Shown one piece after another: positions 8,693-16,866 of a stretch of DNA of 61,989 nt (within the stretch, counting starts at the first letter, position 1; each line of letters opens with the position of its first letter). Position numbers and translations under genes: made by a program. The notes beneath the pieces are model-generated. The model saw nothing but the letters and a program-made list of their open reading frames with translations. It was not told the origin of the DNA and ran no database searches. This DNA comes from Treponema sp. (GTDB taxonomy: Bacteria; Spirochaetota; Spirochaetia; Treponematales; Treponemataceae): positions 1-61,989 of the forward strand of contig JALCCK010000009.1 in the NCBI GenBank assembly GCA_022640795.1, read 5' to 3'.

Positions 8693-10003
8693 ATGATGAA
8701 TGCATCTAGCCATATACGAAGGATTCTACTGTTTCTCATAACACTGGCAGCGGTACAAACCGCGGCAGCTTTGGATTATACAGACGTCAATGCAACCCTT
8801 TCCGATATTTTTGATGAATTTGTCGACAGTAATGAAGGAACGACATCCTTTCGGTCTCTGAATATTCCCTCAGGAGGCAGAGCCGAGAGTCTGGGAACAG
8901 CATATACCGGACTGTCCGACGATGTAAGCTTTTTCGATTACAATCCCGCTGCAAGCTCACTTCTTGATTATACAGAAGTGGCGGTTTTTCACAATACATG
9001 GATAGCCGATTCGGCACTGGAAACGCTCGCCGCAACTATCAGACAGGGAAATCTTGGTGCAGGTGTTCAGGTAAAATGTTTTTATGTTCCGTTCACCGAA
9101 TATAACGGTTTTGGAGAACGGGTTGCCGGTAATTATTACAGTGAAACCAGTACAACATTAAATCTTTCATATAACTTTCTGGCCGGCTATAATTTTAAAG
9201 GTATTGCGGTCGGACTGAACGCAAAAGGTATATGGCGGAGCATCCCTGATTATACGGATAACGATACCGATGCAATAATCAGAGGCTCCGGACTGGAACA
9301 GTCAGGAGCCGGATTAATGGGAGATGCCGGCATAATGATGCGTTTCAATTTTGCAAAACGATATGCTTCGCGAGATCCAAACGTACGTATCGGCGTCAGT
9401 CTCCTTAATGCAGGGGCTGCATTTACCGGATTCGGTTCTTCAAACGGGATACAACTCGACGATCCGCTTCCGACGAAATTGGCAGCAGGACTCTCCTACA
9501 AGTTTATAAAGCCTGTCACTTTGTCTCTGGAATTCAGACAGCCTCTGGACCTCCGGAACATATCAGAATCCGGTATATGGTCAGCAGGAAGCGGTATTGT
9601 CGTTCAAATGACAGACTTCTTTTCTTTGCTTGGAGGTTTTCTGCTGAAAGGCGGAAATCCGCGTTTCAGTCTGGGAAGCGAATTTGAATGGCATAAAATA
9701 ACAATGAATATAAATTATACCCTTGATCTGACCTCATCAATAAACCCGATAAATCATATCAGCCTCTCGGCGAAATTTAATCTCGGAGACAGAGGACGAC
9801 AGAAAAAACAGAAGCAGGTAGATACCATCTATAATCAGGGGCTCGCCTATTACGCCGGCGGCGATATGGAAAAAGCTATCGCAACATGGAACAAGGCTTT
9901 ACAGATTGACAAACGGTTCGATCCGGCCATAGAAGGAATAAAGGCTGCAGAATATTCCCTGAAACTTTACGACAGGGTTCTTGATATTCAGAATCTCGAC
10001 TGA
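8693..10003 (+). CDS. UPF0164/FadL-like outer-membrane beta-barrel protein with C-terminal TPR
   Basis: The 436-residue protein has a signal peptide (cleavage likely after TAAA, about residue 27) and a region of alternating strands. The early segment GGRAESLGTAYTGLSDDVS is typical of the PorV/PorQ/UPF0164 group, whose members fold like FadL. Residues about 375-425 form one or two TPR repeats (YAGGDMEKAIATWNKALQID). In spirochetes such proteins are proposed outer-membrane transporters for hydrophobic molecules. It is divergent from the TPR/phosphatase operon and convergent with the GH57 gene, with five bases between the stops. There is no Shine-Dalgarno site, and a -10-like TATACT abuts the start, so the message may be leaderless. 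Start could also be the second ATG at 8696. Confidence 0.85.
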   Translation: MMNASSHIRRILLFLITLAAVQTAAALDYTDVNATLSDIFDEFVDSNEGTTSFRSLNIPSGGRAESLGTAYTGLSDDVSFFDYNPAASSLLDYTEVAVFHNTWIADSALETLAATIRQGNLGAGVQVKCFYVPFTEYNGFGERVAGNYYSETSTTLNLSYNFLAGYNFKGIAVGLNAKGIWRSIPDYTDNDTDAIIRGSGLEQSGAGLMGDAGIMMRFNFAKRYASRDPNVRIGVSLLNAGAAFTGFGSSNGIQLDDPLPTKLAAGLSYKFIKPVTLSLEFRQPLDLRNISESGIWSAGSGIVVQMTDFFSLLGGFLLKGGNPRFSLGSEFEWHKITMNINYTLDLTSSINPINHISLSAKFNLGDRGRQKKQKQVDTIYNQGLAYYAGGDMEKAIATWNKALQIDKRFDPAIEGIKAAEYSLKLYDRVLDIQNLD

Positions 10004-10008
10004 TTTTA

Positions 10009-11598
10009 TTATTTCTTCCGGCTGAAAATACGATAATTCATCCAGGGGAAAAGAGTATGGCATCGTTCAAGATTAGTAAGCCATTCGGTACTTACCGTAT
10101 TGGAGCCCAACGAATCAAAAACTGTTGTAAATGCAATAATACTTTCCCGGAACCGTTTTTTAACATATTCAACAGACTGCCCGTCATGAAGCATTTTCGG
10201 CCATTCCCCCGACTGTGCCAATAAAAATTCTTTAGCGCCCATATTGAGAAGTCTGGCTTTTAATCCCGTATCGCTGGGAAATCGTTCGGCGAGATCAATC
10301 ATTCTTTCTCCGGCTTTATGCAGATATCTGATCATCCATCCGTTCGAACTGTCGAGCAGGTCTTCTCCATACCCGTCGCTCGAATTTGCACTCGGATACG
10401 GGTGAATTTTCTGAAGAGAAAATTGATCTTCAAGTATCTCTTCAAAGGTAGTAATGCGAATATTTCTGGATGCTGCCTGACGCAAAACCTCGCCAAGCCA
10501 GTCAATTGCCTCATACCACTTCTGACCGATCGTCGCTGCATCAACCGTACAAACAAGCACAGGATTCTTGCCCCGCATCAGGTCAAGCGCTGCATCAAGT
10601 TTCTTCGCTTTCCTATCAAGAAATTTTCCGGCATCTTCTTTTATCTGTTCCGCAGCTGCAGATGGTTCATACACAGCAGCCCCGGAACCGGTTGCATGGT
10701 TCCAGTAATGATAACCGGTCGGAACCCGTATATCGCCTTCGGAAATAAAAGGTGCAAGCTGTTCCGGAGTCAGTTCAAAACCAATATCCCGATTCTGATC
10801 ACGGTAACTGTTCTTCGTAGAAAATCCATCGATTCCAAACAGATCTCTTTCCGTTTCCGGATCCCGTCCGAAAACGGAAAGGGAATTACTGCATCGGGCA
10901 GGATAAAAAATACCGTCGTCAGGAGTTATATCAGAATAAAGTATTCCATGCGTTTCAAGAATTGTGTACCCAAAACCATAAGCACGCAGAATCTGTTCTA
11001 TACCGGGTTTATACCCCAGATACGGAAGCCAGAATCCGTCAGGTTTTATTCCAAAATAGTGCCGGCATGCATATAATCCTGTTTCAATCTGTGCATTGAT
11101 AACTTCCGGCATGTCAGCCCAGTGAGGCAGAAAGGCGTAAGTTCCCGCTGTTGCCAGCAGCTCTATGTATCCCTTTTTTACGTATGCAACAAAGGCCCGC
11201 AGAAGATTCTGCTCGTAAACTTCAGTAAAATCAATTTTATCACGATTTGCTTTTTCATAACAAAATTTTACGGCGGCAGACAGTTTTATATTGTCTCCTG
11301 CCCGTTCAAGTTCTTTCTTTCCCAGTTCAATTCGCTTATCAAGCCATTCTATATACTGCTCCTGAATTATTGAATCAGAAAGCAGAGAACAGAGCGTTGC
11401 AGAAAATACCATTGCAACATGAAATGGTACATTTTCCCGTTCCAGTGCGGCGAACATATTCAGCAACGGAATATAGGTGTCGGAAATTGCCTCAAAAATA
11501 AGCGCATTTTCTTCAGGATATTTTTTTTCCTCGCCGTTGATATGACGGATGTAGGCATGATGGGCATTGATAAGTAGAACGATATTCTTATTTTGCAC
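10009..11598 (-). CDS. GH57-like protein related to 1,4-alpha-glucan branching enzyme, nucleophile missing
   Basis: The 529-residue protein has the GH57 branching-enzyme architecture: an N-terminal (beta/alpha)7 barrel (NAHHAYIRH near the start), then a helical C-terminal part with the LLAQSGEWP stretch. In active members the nucleophile Glu sits in WLPECGY; here the segment reads WLPYLGY (about residue 190), so Glu is replaced by Tyr. The acid/base Asp seems kept in CTVDAATIGQKW (about residue 351), though the usual AELFGHWW has changed. GH57-like proteins lacking catalytic residues are known. It starts with GTG eight bases after GGAG, 15 bases past the DUF4912 stop. It probably binds glucan or regulates rather than branching it. 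Confidence 0.85.
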   Translation of the reverse strand: MQNKNIVLLINAHHAYIRHINGEEKKYPEENALIFEAISDTYIPLLNMFAALERENVPFHVAMVFSATLCSLLSDSIIQEQYIEWLDKRIELGKKELERAGDNIKLSAAVKFCYEKANRDKIDFTEVYEQNLLRAFVAYVKKGYIELLATAGTYAFLPHWADMPEVINAQIETGLYACRHYFGIKPDGFWLPYLGYKPGIEQILRAYGFGYTILETHGILYSDITPDDGIFYPARCSNSLSVFGRDPETERDLFGIDGFSTKNSYRDQNRDIGFELTPEQLAPFISEGDIRVPTGYHYWNHATGSGAAVYEPSAAAEQIKEDAGKFLDRKAKKLDAALDLMRGKNPVLVCTVDAATIGQKWYEAIDWLGEVLRQAASRNIRITTFEEILEDQFSLQKIHPYPSANSSDGYGEDLLDSSNGWMIRYLHKAGERMIDLAERFPSDTGLKARLLNMGAKEFLLAQSGEWPKMLHDGQSVEYVKKRFRESIIAFTTVFDSLGSNTVSTEWLTNLERCHTLFPWMNYRIFSRKK

Positions 11599-11613
11599 TT
11601 TTCAGCTCCAAAA

Positions 11614-12285
11614 TCAGGAAAATGATTGCCGATGATAGGAATAATGCTGCCGGAGCATCTGTTCCAATCCTGACAATTTTAGAAGCGGCGGCGCATCAAT
11701 TTTGCACCCGGGACAAAGATGCTGAAGATATTTATTTTCCTGCGGAATTTTTACCGTCGGCGAACAGGCAAGTGTCTGGATAGTTCTGCTGCGCGATGAC
11801 GAAATAAGATCAATCCGTACGAATTTATGACCGGAAGGCAGAAAGACATATTGTTCCCTGTCCGCAGGTGTTATCTGAACATCGAAACTTTCCTGCAGCT
11901 GTTCAGATAGCTCATCATCAGACAGGGATACATGCAGTTTTAAAGTTGCAAGTACTCCTTCAGACCGCAGTTTCTGAATATCTGTTTTCTTTATATCCCA
12001 CCAGACAAAAGCCAGAACAGGATTTCGGAGGATACTGTGTATCGCTGTTTCATTGTACGAATCCGGAAGCGTTAAATCTGTCGTGCTGTTGTCCTGTTGC
12101 ATAATTATCATATCAGGTGTAGCAGAAGTATTTTTCATTTCCTCTGCAGTTTCAAGAAGCTCTCCAATGATAAACCGCCTGTTCAAATTATCAGGTATAT
12201 CGATACCGTAATCATCTGCGAGAGAAATAAGATCAGAAGATGAAAGTGTTTCCAGAAAGGAACGCGAAAGAAATGACGTTTGCAT
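11614..12285 (-). CDS. DUF4912 protein
   Basis: This 223-residue protein has an N-terminal SAP/Rho-N-like helical stretch (LSSSDLISLADDYGIDIPD, about residues 12-30) and a DUF4912 core containing NPVLAFVWWDIKKTD and a later VFLPSGHKFVRIDLI. DUF4912 genes often sit beside GH57 genes, as here, where it directly precedes the GH57-like gene on the same strand. The start at 12285 keeps the helical domain. No Shine-Dalgarno is present, and TATAGT lies four bases upstream, suggesting a leaderless or very short leader transcript. An upstream extension to 12462 overlaps the LacI promoter and gene and is unlikely. Biochemical role unknown. Confidence 0.75.
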   Translation of the reverse strand: MQTSFLSRSFLETLSSSDLISLADDYGIDIPDNLNRRFIIGELLETAEEMKNTSATPDMIIMQQDNSTTDLTLPDSYNETAIHSILRNPVLAFVWWDIKKTDIQKLRSEGVLATLKLHVSLSDDELSEQLQESFDVQITPADREQYVFLPSGHKFVRIDLISSSRSRTIQTLACSPTVKIPQENKYLQHLCPGCKIDAPPLLKLSGLEQMLRQHYSYHRQSFS

Positions 12286-12375
12286 ATTTACTATATAATC
12301 TCGAAAAAAAACATTTAAGTCAATACTGATATTCCCTGACGGAAACTTTTTTGCAGGTTTAGGAACAGAAAAAAT

Positions 12376-12403
12376 TTGACAAAACAAATTTATGGTGTAT
12401 ACT
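12376..12403 (+). promoter_or_regulatory. promoter of the lacI/amylosucrase operon
   Basis: TTGACA (12376-12381), 16-base spacer, TATACT (12398-12403). It lies 52 bases upstream of the LacI-family start and is one of the best sigma-70-type promoters in the window. Confidence 0.75.
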
Positions 12404-12411
12404 GAAATTAG

Positions 12412-12421
12412 TTTCATGAAA
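12412..12421 (+). promoter_or_regulatory. palindrome TTTCATGAAA, candidate operator
   Basis: A perfect 10-bp palindrome just downstream of the predicted -10 of the lacI promoter, about at the transcription start. A related half, AGTTTCATAA, follows. The same decamer occurs inside a 14-bp palindrome at 27593-27606. The position fits autoregulation by the LacI protein, though the site lacks the central CG usual for LacI operators. Confidence 0.35.
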
Positions 12422-12454
12422 GCAGTTTCATAATAGCAAGAAGGAGAGACAGTC

Positions 12455-13465
12455 ATGATCATCAGAGCTGCAACTATTTATGACGTCGCCAAAAAAGCAG
12501 GAGTAAGTCCCTCGACCGTTTCCCGCGTACTGAATGAACCGTCAAAAGTGGCAGCAGAAAAGCGGGATGCCGTAAAAAAAGCCGTAACAGAGCTGCAATT
12601 CATACCAAAAGCAGCGGCGGTCGCCAACGCACGGAAACTTTACCATAAAATAGGAGTTATAGCTCCGTTCTTTACAGAACCTTCATATATGCAGCGACTG
12701 CGCGGAATCTCATCCGTTTTAACAGGACTGCATTATGAACTGGTTATATATGCTATCGACGAAATTACCGATCTTGATACCTATCTTGAAATGCTCGTTA
12801 CAAGTAACAGAGTTGACGGTCTCATAGCACTGTGTATGAAATTCGACGAGGAAGAAAAACTCATATTAAAAAAAGCGAATTTTCCCGTCTGCCTTGTCGA
12901 AGACGATTCGGAAGGATTTGATTCAGTAATCGTAAAAAACCTCGAGGGCGGACAGGAGGCAGCAGAATTTCTTTATCGTAAGGGATATAGAAATCCGGGA
13001 TTCATCGGTGAAAAAACCAGCAGGGCATATGCTATTCCGGCCACAGAAGAACGGCTTACCGGATTTTCATTCTTTTTTGCCAATCAGGGAATTATTATTC
13101 CTAAAAATCACACATGGATCGGAGAATTCTCGGAGAAGAAACTTGATGAAGGAATCAGAAATTTCCTTCAACAGGAAAATCTTCCGGATTGTATATTCTG
13201 TTCAAGTGATATCATAGCGGCACGCGTCATCACCATAGCCGGTGAATACAATTTAACGGTGCCGGATACTATAGCTGTTCTGGGGTTCGATGATATTGAT
13301 GTTTCCCGCTACATGGGACTCAGTTCTGTTAACCAGAATCTCGACGAATCCGGAAAAATCGCGGCTGAACTTATATTAGGCCATATAAAAGATCCTGCGC
13401 GGGTTGCACGGAAAATGGTAGTACCGCTCAGCATCTGTGAACGAGCAACTACCGGCAGAGGTTGA
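12455..13465 (+). CDS. LacI-family transcriptional regulator of the amylosucrase operon
   Basis: The 336-residue protein has an N-terminal LacI helix-turn-helix (TIYDVAKKAGVSPSTVSRVL, residues about 7-26), the hinge region, and a periplasmic-binding-protein-like sensor domain (about 62-330) with the FDDIDVSRYM signature near 275. The ATG at 12455 follows AGAAGGAGAG at good spacing. It is the first gene of a co-directional cluster with the sugar ABC importer, amylosucrase and GH65 fusion, so it most likely senses the transported sugar or a derivative and represses that operon and itself. Confidence 0.92.
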   Translation: MIIRAATIYDVAKKAGVSPSTVSRVLNEPSKVAAEKRDAVKKAVTELQFIPKAAAVANARKLYHKIGVIAPFFTEPSYMQRLRGISSVLTGLHYELVIYAIDEITDLDTYLEMLVTSNRVDGLIALCMKFDEEEKLILKKANFPVCLVEDDSEGFDSVIVKNLEGGQEAAEFLYRKGYRNPGFIGEKTSRAYAIPATEERLTGFSFFFANQGIIIPKNHTWIGEFSEKKLDEGIRNFLQQENLPDCIFCSSDIIAARVITIAGEYNLTVPDTIAVLGFDDIDVSRYMGLSSVNQNLDESGKIAAELILGHIKDPARVARKMVVPLSICERATTGRG

Positions 13466-13516
13466 TTACTGTCGTAGTTATAGAAATGAAGTTCTCATCA
13501 TTAGGAGGTCTGTTTA

Positions 13517-14818
13517 ATGAAAAAGAACAAAATGTTTAAGACAGCCGGCATCGCAGCTGCAATGATACTGGCTGCCGGACTTGTTTTTGCAGGCGGTAAA
13601 AAAGATACCGAAACAGCTAAAACTGAAGATCCGATAATCCACGTCTTCGGAGCTTTCAGAGGAGAAGAAGCAGCCAGATTCCAGGAAATCGTAAAGATTT
13701 TTAACGAAAAATCAGGCTATACCGTCGTCTATGAAGGAAGTCCTGAATTTGAGACACAGATTCAGGTTCAGGCAGAAGCCGGAACACCGCCGGATATCGC
13801 AGCACTCCCCCAGCCGGGAACGATGAAGAGTTTTGCCGCAAAAGGATATATAAAACCGCTGCCGCAAAAAGTTCTGGAATCTATCGATGCTAATTACGCG
13901 CCGGTATGGAAGGAACTCGGTTCGTATAACGGCAAGACATACGGAGTTTTCCATCGTGTCAACGCTAAAAGCTTTGTATGGTACAACAAAAAAGTATGGG
14001 CCCAGAAAGGCTATACTGTTCCGCAGACATGGGACGAACTCGTCGCACTTGAAAACAAAATGGTAGCAAACGGCGACGTACCGTGGACTGTCGGATTCGA
14101 ATCAGGAACTGCAACGGGATGGCCGGGAACCGACTGGCTCGAAGACATCATGCTCCGCACTGCAGGACCGGAAGTTTACGACAAGTGGGTAAGTCACGAA
14201 ATTCCCTTTAACGATCCGGCTGTAAAAAAGGCACTGGAAATTTGCGGAAGCATTTTCCTTAATCCGAAATACGTGTACGGAGGTCCGACCAATATTCTTA
14301 CGACGAATTACGGCGACGCAATCAAACCGCTGTTTGAAAACCCGCCGAAAGCAATGATGCACCGTCAGGGAAATTTCATAACGACCTTCATGCAGCAGGA
14401 CGTACAGGATCATCTTGAAGAAGACGTCGGCGTATTTGCCCTTCCCTCAATCGATCAGAAATGGGGAACGCCGGTACTCGGCGGCGGAGACCAGTTCGTT
14501 ATGTTTACTGATAAACCGGGAGCTGCGGACTTCCTCCAGTTCCTGACAACATGGGAAGCATGCGCACCGTGGGCGCGTGTCGGCGGAGCATTGTTCCCGC
14601 ACAAGACACAGAATTTTAACGACTACGGGAATGCGATCGAACGCGACATAGCGAAGATTCTTGTCAATGCAAAAGTATTCCGTTTCGACGGTTCCGACAT
14701 GATGCCGTCTGAAGTCGGCAGCGGAACGTTCTGGACGGGAATGGTTAACTATGTCGGCGGCGAAAGTGCAGACGATGTCCTTAACACAATCGAGGCGAGC
14801 TGGCCTGACGCGCAGTAA
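13517..14818 (+). CDS. sugar ABC transporter substrate-binding protein
   Basis: This 433-residue family-1 solute-binding protein (MalE/UgpB type) has a signal peptide ending LVFAGGKKD. The mature part shows the usual EEAARFQEIVKIFNEKSGY start and a GTPPDIAALPQPG segment that lines the cleft. There is no lipobox cysteine: glycine follows the predicted cleavage site, so it is probably free in the periplasm. AGGAGG precedes the ATG at normal distance. It is followed by two permeases, an amylosucrase and a GH65 phosphorylase, which suggests sucrose or another glucose-containing disaccharide as substrate. Confidence 0.9.
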   Translation: MKKNKMFKTAGIAAAMILAAGLVFAGGKKDTETAKTEDPIIHVFGAFRGEEAARFQEIVKIFNEKSGYTVVYEGSPEFETQIQVQAEAGTPPDIAALPQPGTMKSFAAKGYIKPLPQKVLESIDANYAPVWKELGSYNGKTYGVFHRVNAKSFVWYNKKVWAQKGYTVPQTWDELVALENKMVANGDVPWTVGFESGTATGWPGTDWLEDIMLRTAGPEVYDKWVSHEIPFNDPAVKKALEICGSIFLNPKYVYGGPTNILTTNYGDAIKPLFENPPKAMMHRQGNFITTFMQQDVQDHLEEDVGVFALPSIDQKWGTPVLGGGDQFVMFTDKPGAADFLQFLTTWEACAPWARVGGALFPHKTQNFNDYGNAIERDIAKILVNAKVFRFDGSDMMPSEVGSGTFWTGMVNYVGGESADDVLNTIEASWPDAQ

Positions 14819-14848
14819 TTCATCTGCAGGCTGATCGACTATAACAGT

Positions 14849-14874
14849 CCGGTTCCTGTAAAAACAGGAACCGG
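14849..14874 (+). promoter_or_regulatory. intercistronic stem-loop after the binding-protein gene
   Basis: CCGGTTCCTGT (14849-14859) pairs with ACAGGAACCGG (14864-14874) around an AAAA loop, an 11-bp perfect stem, followed a few bases later by ATTTTT. Located between the binding-protein and first permease genes, it probably attenuates transcription or protects the abundant upstream message. Confidence 0.7.
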
Positions 14875-14901
14875 TTCATCATTTTTATGAAGGAAATTCG
14901 T

Positions 14902-15954
14902 ATGTCAAACCCTGTAAAAACTGCTTTAGAGACACTTTGTACAGTGGTAGTAATGGTAAGCGGCTTTATACTGCTGAAATCAGGTTCCATGAGCCAGATA
15001 CCGACTACACTTTTTGCCATCGTATGGGGAACAGCAAGTGTACTGCTCATGTTCTACTCCCTGAACCAAATCGCACAGCTGTTTCCTTCCAAAGGATATA
15101 ATAAAATTATCCCATACATATTTATCGGACCGGCTATTCTGATTATGGGGTGGTACCTTTTAATCCCTACATTCAGAAGCCTTTATCTCAGTTTTCTTAA
15201 CAAAAATTCAACATCATTTGTCGGCTGGGACAATTACAAATACATCTTTACCGACCGGACAATGATTATCTCACTCAGAAATACCGTGCTCTGGCTTGTC
15301 TGCGGAACATTTTTCAGCGTCCTGATGGGACTGATTGCTGCAGTACTGGCAGAGCGTTCATATATCGAAAGACTCGGAAAAACACTTATCTTTTTGCCCA
15401 TGGCAATCTCGCTCGTCGGTGCGGGCGTCATATTCAAATTTATCTACGCATACAAGCCAGCCGGAGCAGAACAGATAGGCCTGCTGAATGCAATAGTAAC
15501 GTCGCTGGGCGGTCAGCCGCATAACTGGCTCGGAACGAAACCGGCAAATAACCTCTTTCTTATTGCTATCTTTATCTGGTTGCAGACAGGATTCGCTCTG
15601 GTTGTTCTTTCCGCAGCACTAAAAGCAGTTCCCGACGACATGATAGAAGCTGCCAGAATAGACGGTGCCGGAGAATTCAGAATACTGGTACAGATTATTA
15701 TTCCGAATATCCGGGCAAGCCTTATCAGTGTTTCAACAACAATTCTTCTTGCAGCACTCAAGTGCTTCGACATCGTCTACTCCATGACGAACGGACTTTT
15801 CGGGACCGAAGTTCTTGCCAGTCAGCAATATAAACAGATGTTTAAATTTCTTAATTACGGGCGAGGTTCTTCAATCGCAATTCTTATTCTCATTGGTGTA
15901 AGTCCTGTTATTTATTACAATCTGAAAGAATTCAGCAAGCAGGAGGTATTCTAA
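14902..15954 (+). CDS. sugar ABC transporter permease (MalF type)
   Basis: About 350 residues with two extra N-terminal membrane segments and then the binding-protein-dependent transport domain (six segments). The EAA loop that contacts the ATPase is visible as EAARIDGAGEFRILVQIIIP (about residues 250-270). Start at 14902 is preferred over 14887 because AAGGAA lies just upstream. Its stop is directly followed by the ATG of the second permease. No ATPase gene is present in the cluster, so a shared MsiK-type ATPase encoded elsewhere must be used. Confidence 0.9.
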   Translation: MSNPVKTALETLCTVVVMVSGFILLKSGSMSQIPTTLFAIVWGTASVLLMFYSLNQIAQLFPSKGYNKIIPYIFIGPAILIMGWYLLIPTFRSLYLSFLNKNSTSFVGWDNYKYIFTDRTMIISLRNTVLWLVCGTFFSVLMGLIAAVLAERSYIERLGKTLIFLPMAISLVGAGVIFKFIYAYKPAGAEQIGLLNAIVTSLGGQPHNWLGTKPANNLFLIAIFIWLQTGFALVVLSAALKAVPDDMIEAARIDGAGEFRILVQIIIPNIRASLISVSTTILLAALKCFDIVYSMTNGLFGTEVLASQQYKQMFKFLNYGRGSSIAILILIGVSPVIYYNLKEFSKQEVF

Positions 15955-16860
15955 ATGAAGTCAAGAACACAATCAAAACGAGTTTCAAAAACAATAATTA
16001 CCGCAGTACTGGTTCTGCTCTGCGTTGCATGGACAATACCCACGGTCGGCATACTGGTGACTTCCTTCCGTACCAAAGATGCCGTCTCACAAACAGGCTG
16101 GTGGAAAGCGTTTAGAACTGAAGGCGAATTTACGCTGGACAACTATGAGCAGGTGCTCGGAGGGCAGCGTTATACCGTCGGAAATTCAACCGGTACAAAA
16201 ACAATCAGAGGAGCAAGTATGGCCAGTGCATTCTTCTCCAGTCTGACAGTGACATTACCGGCCGTCTTTATTCCAATCTTTATTGCCGCAGCTGCTGCGT
16301 ACGGATTTGCATGGCTTAACTTTAAAGGAAGAAAAACGCTGTTCGCCATGATAATTGCACTGCTTGTTGTTCCGCTCCAGATTTCACTTATCCCGATTCT
16401 CCGCGATTACAATAAAATCGGATTAAATGGAACGTATCTCGGGATATGGCTTGCACATACAGGATTCGGACTCCCGCTTGCGACATACCTCATGTTTAAC
16501 TATATTTCAACATTGCCCCGCTCTATTCTCGAATCTGCATTCATAGACGGCGCAAGCCACTTTACGACATTTTTCCGGCTGATTATTCCGCTTTCAGTAC
16601 CGGCACTTGCATCGTTCGCCATATTCCAGTTTATATGGGTCTGGAATGATCTGCTTGTTGCACTGGTTTTTCTGAGCGGTGCAGGACAAACAATGGAAGT
16701 TGTTACCGTACGGTTAATGAATATGGCAGGAACGAGAGGTACCGACTGGCATCTTCTTACCGCCGGGGCTTTTGTCTCCATGTTGCTGCCGCTCGGTGTC
16801 TTCCTCGGGCTCCAGCGTTACTTTGTGCGCGGACTTCTTGCAGGGTCTGTTAAGGGTTAA
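15955..16860 (+). CDS. sugar ABC transporter permease (MalG type)
   Basis: The 301-residue protein has an N-terminal membrane segment and five further segments in the transport domain. The ATPase-contact motif appears as ESAFIDGASHFTTFFRLIIP (about 186-205). It is typical in length for a MalG-type subunit. The ATG follows the previous stop with no gap. It forms the heterodimeric channel with the preceding permease and works with the binding protein at 13517-14818. Confidence 0.92.
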   Translation: MKSRTQSKRVSKTIITAVLVLLCVAWTIPTVGILVTSFRTKDAVSQTGWWKAFRTEGEFTLDNYEQVLGGQRYTVGNSTGTKTIRGASMASAFFSSLTVTLPAVFIPIFIAAAAAYGFAWLNFKGRKTLFAMIIALLVVPLQISLIPILRDYNKIGLNGTYLGIWLAHTGFGLPLATYLMFNYISTLPRSILESAFIDGASHFTTFFRLIIPLSVPALASFAIFQFIWVWNDLLVALVFLSGAGQTMEVVTVRLMNMAGTRGTDWHLLTAGAFVSMLLPLGVFLGLQRYFVRGLLAGSVKG

Positions 16861-16866
16861 TATAAA

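Noticed and set aside
10318..11076. Long plus-strand open frame of 252 codons
   Set aside because: It is antisense to the GH57-like gene, has no protein-like motifs, and its composition is that of a shadow frame.
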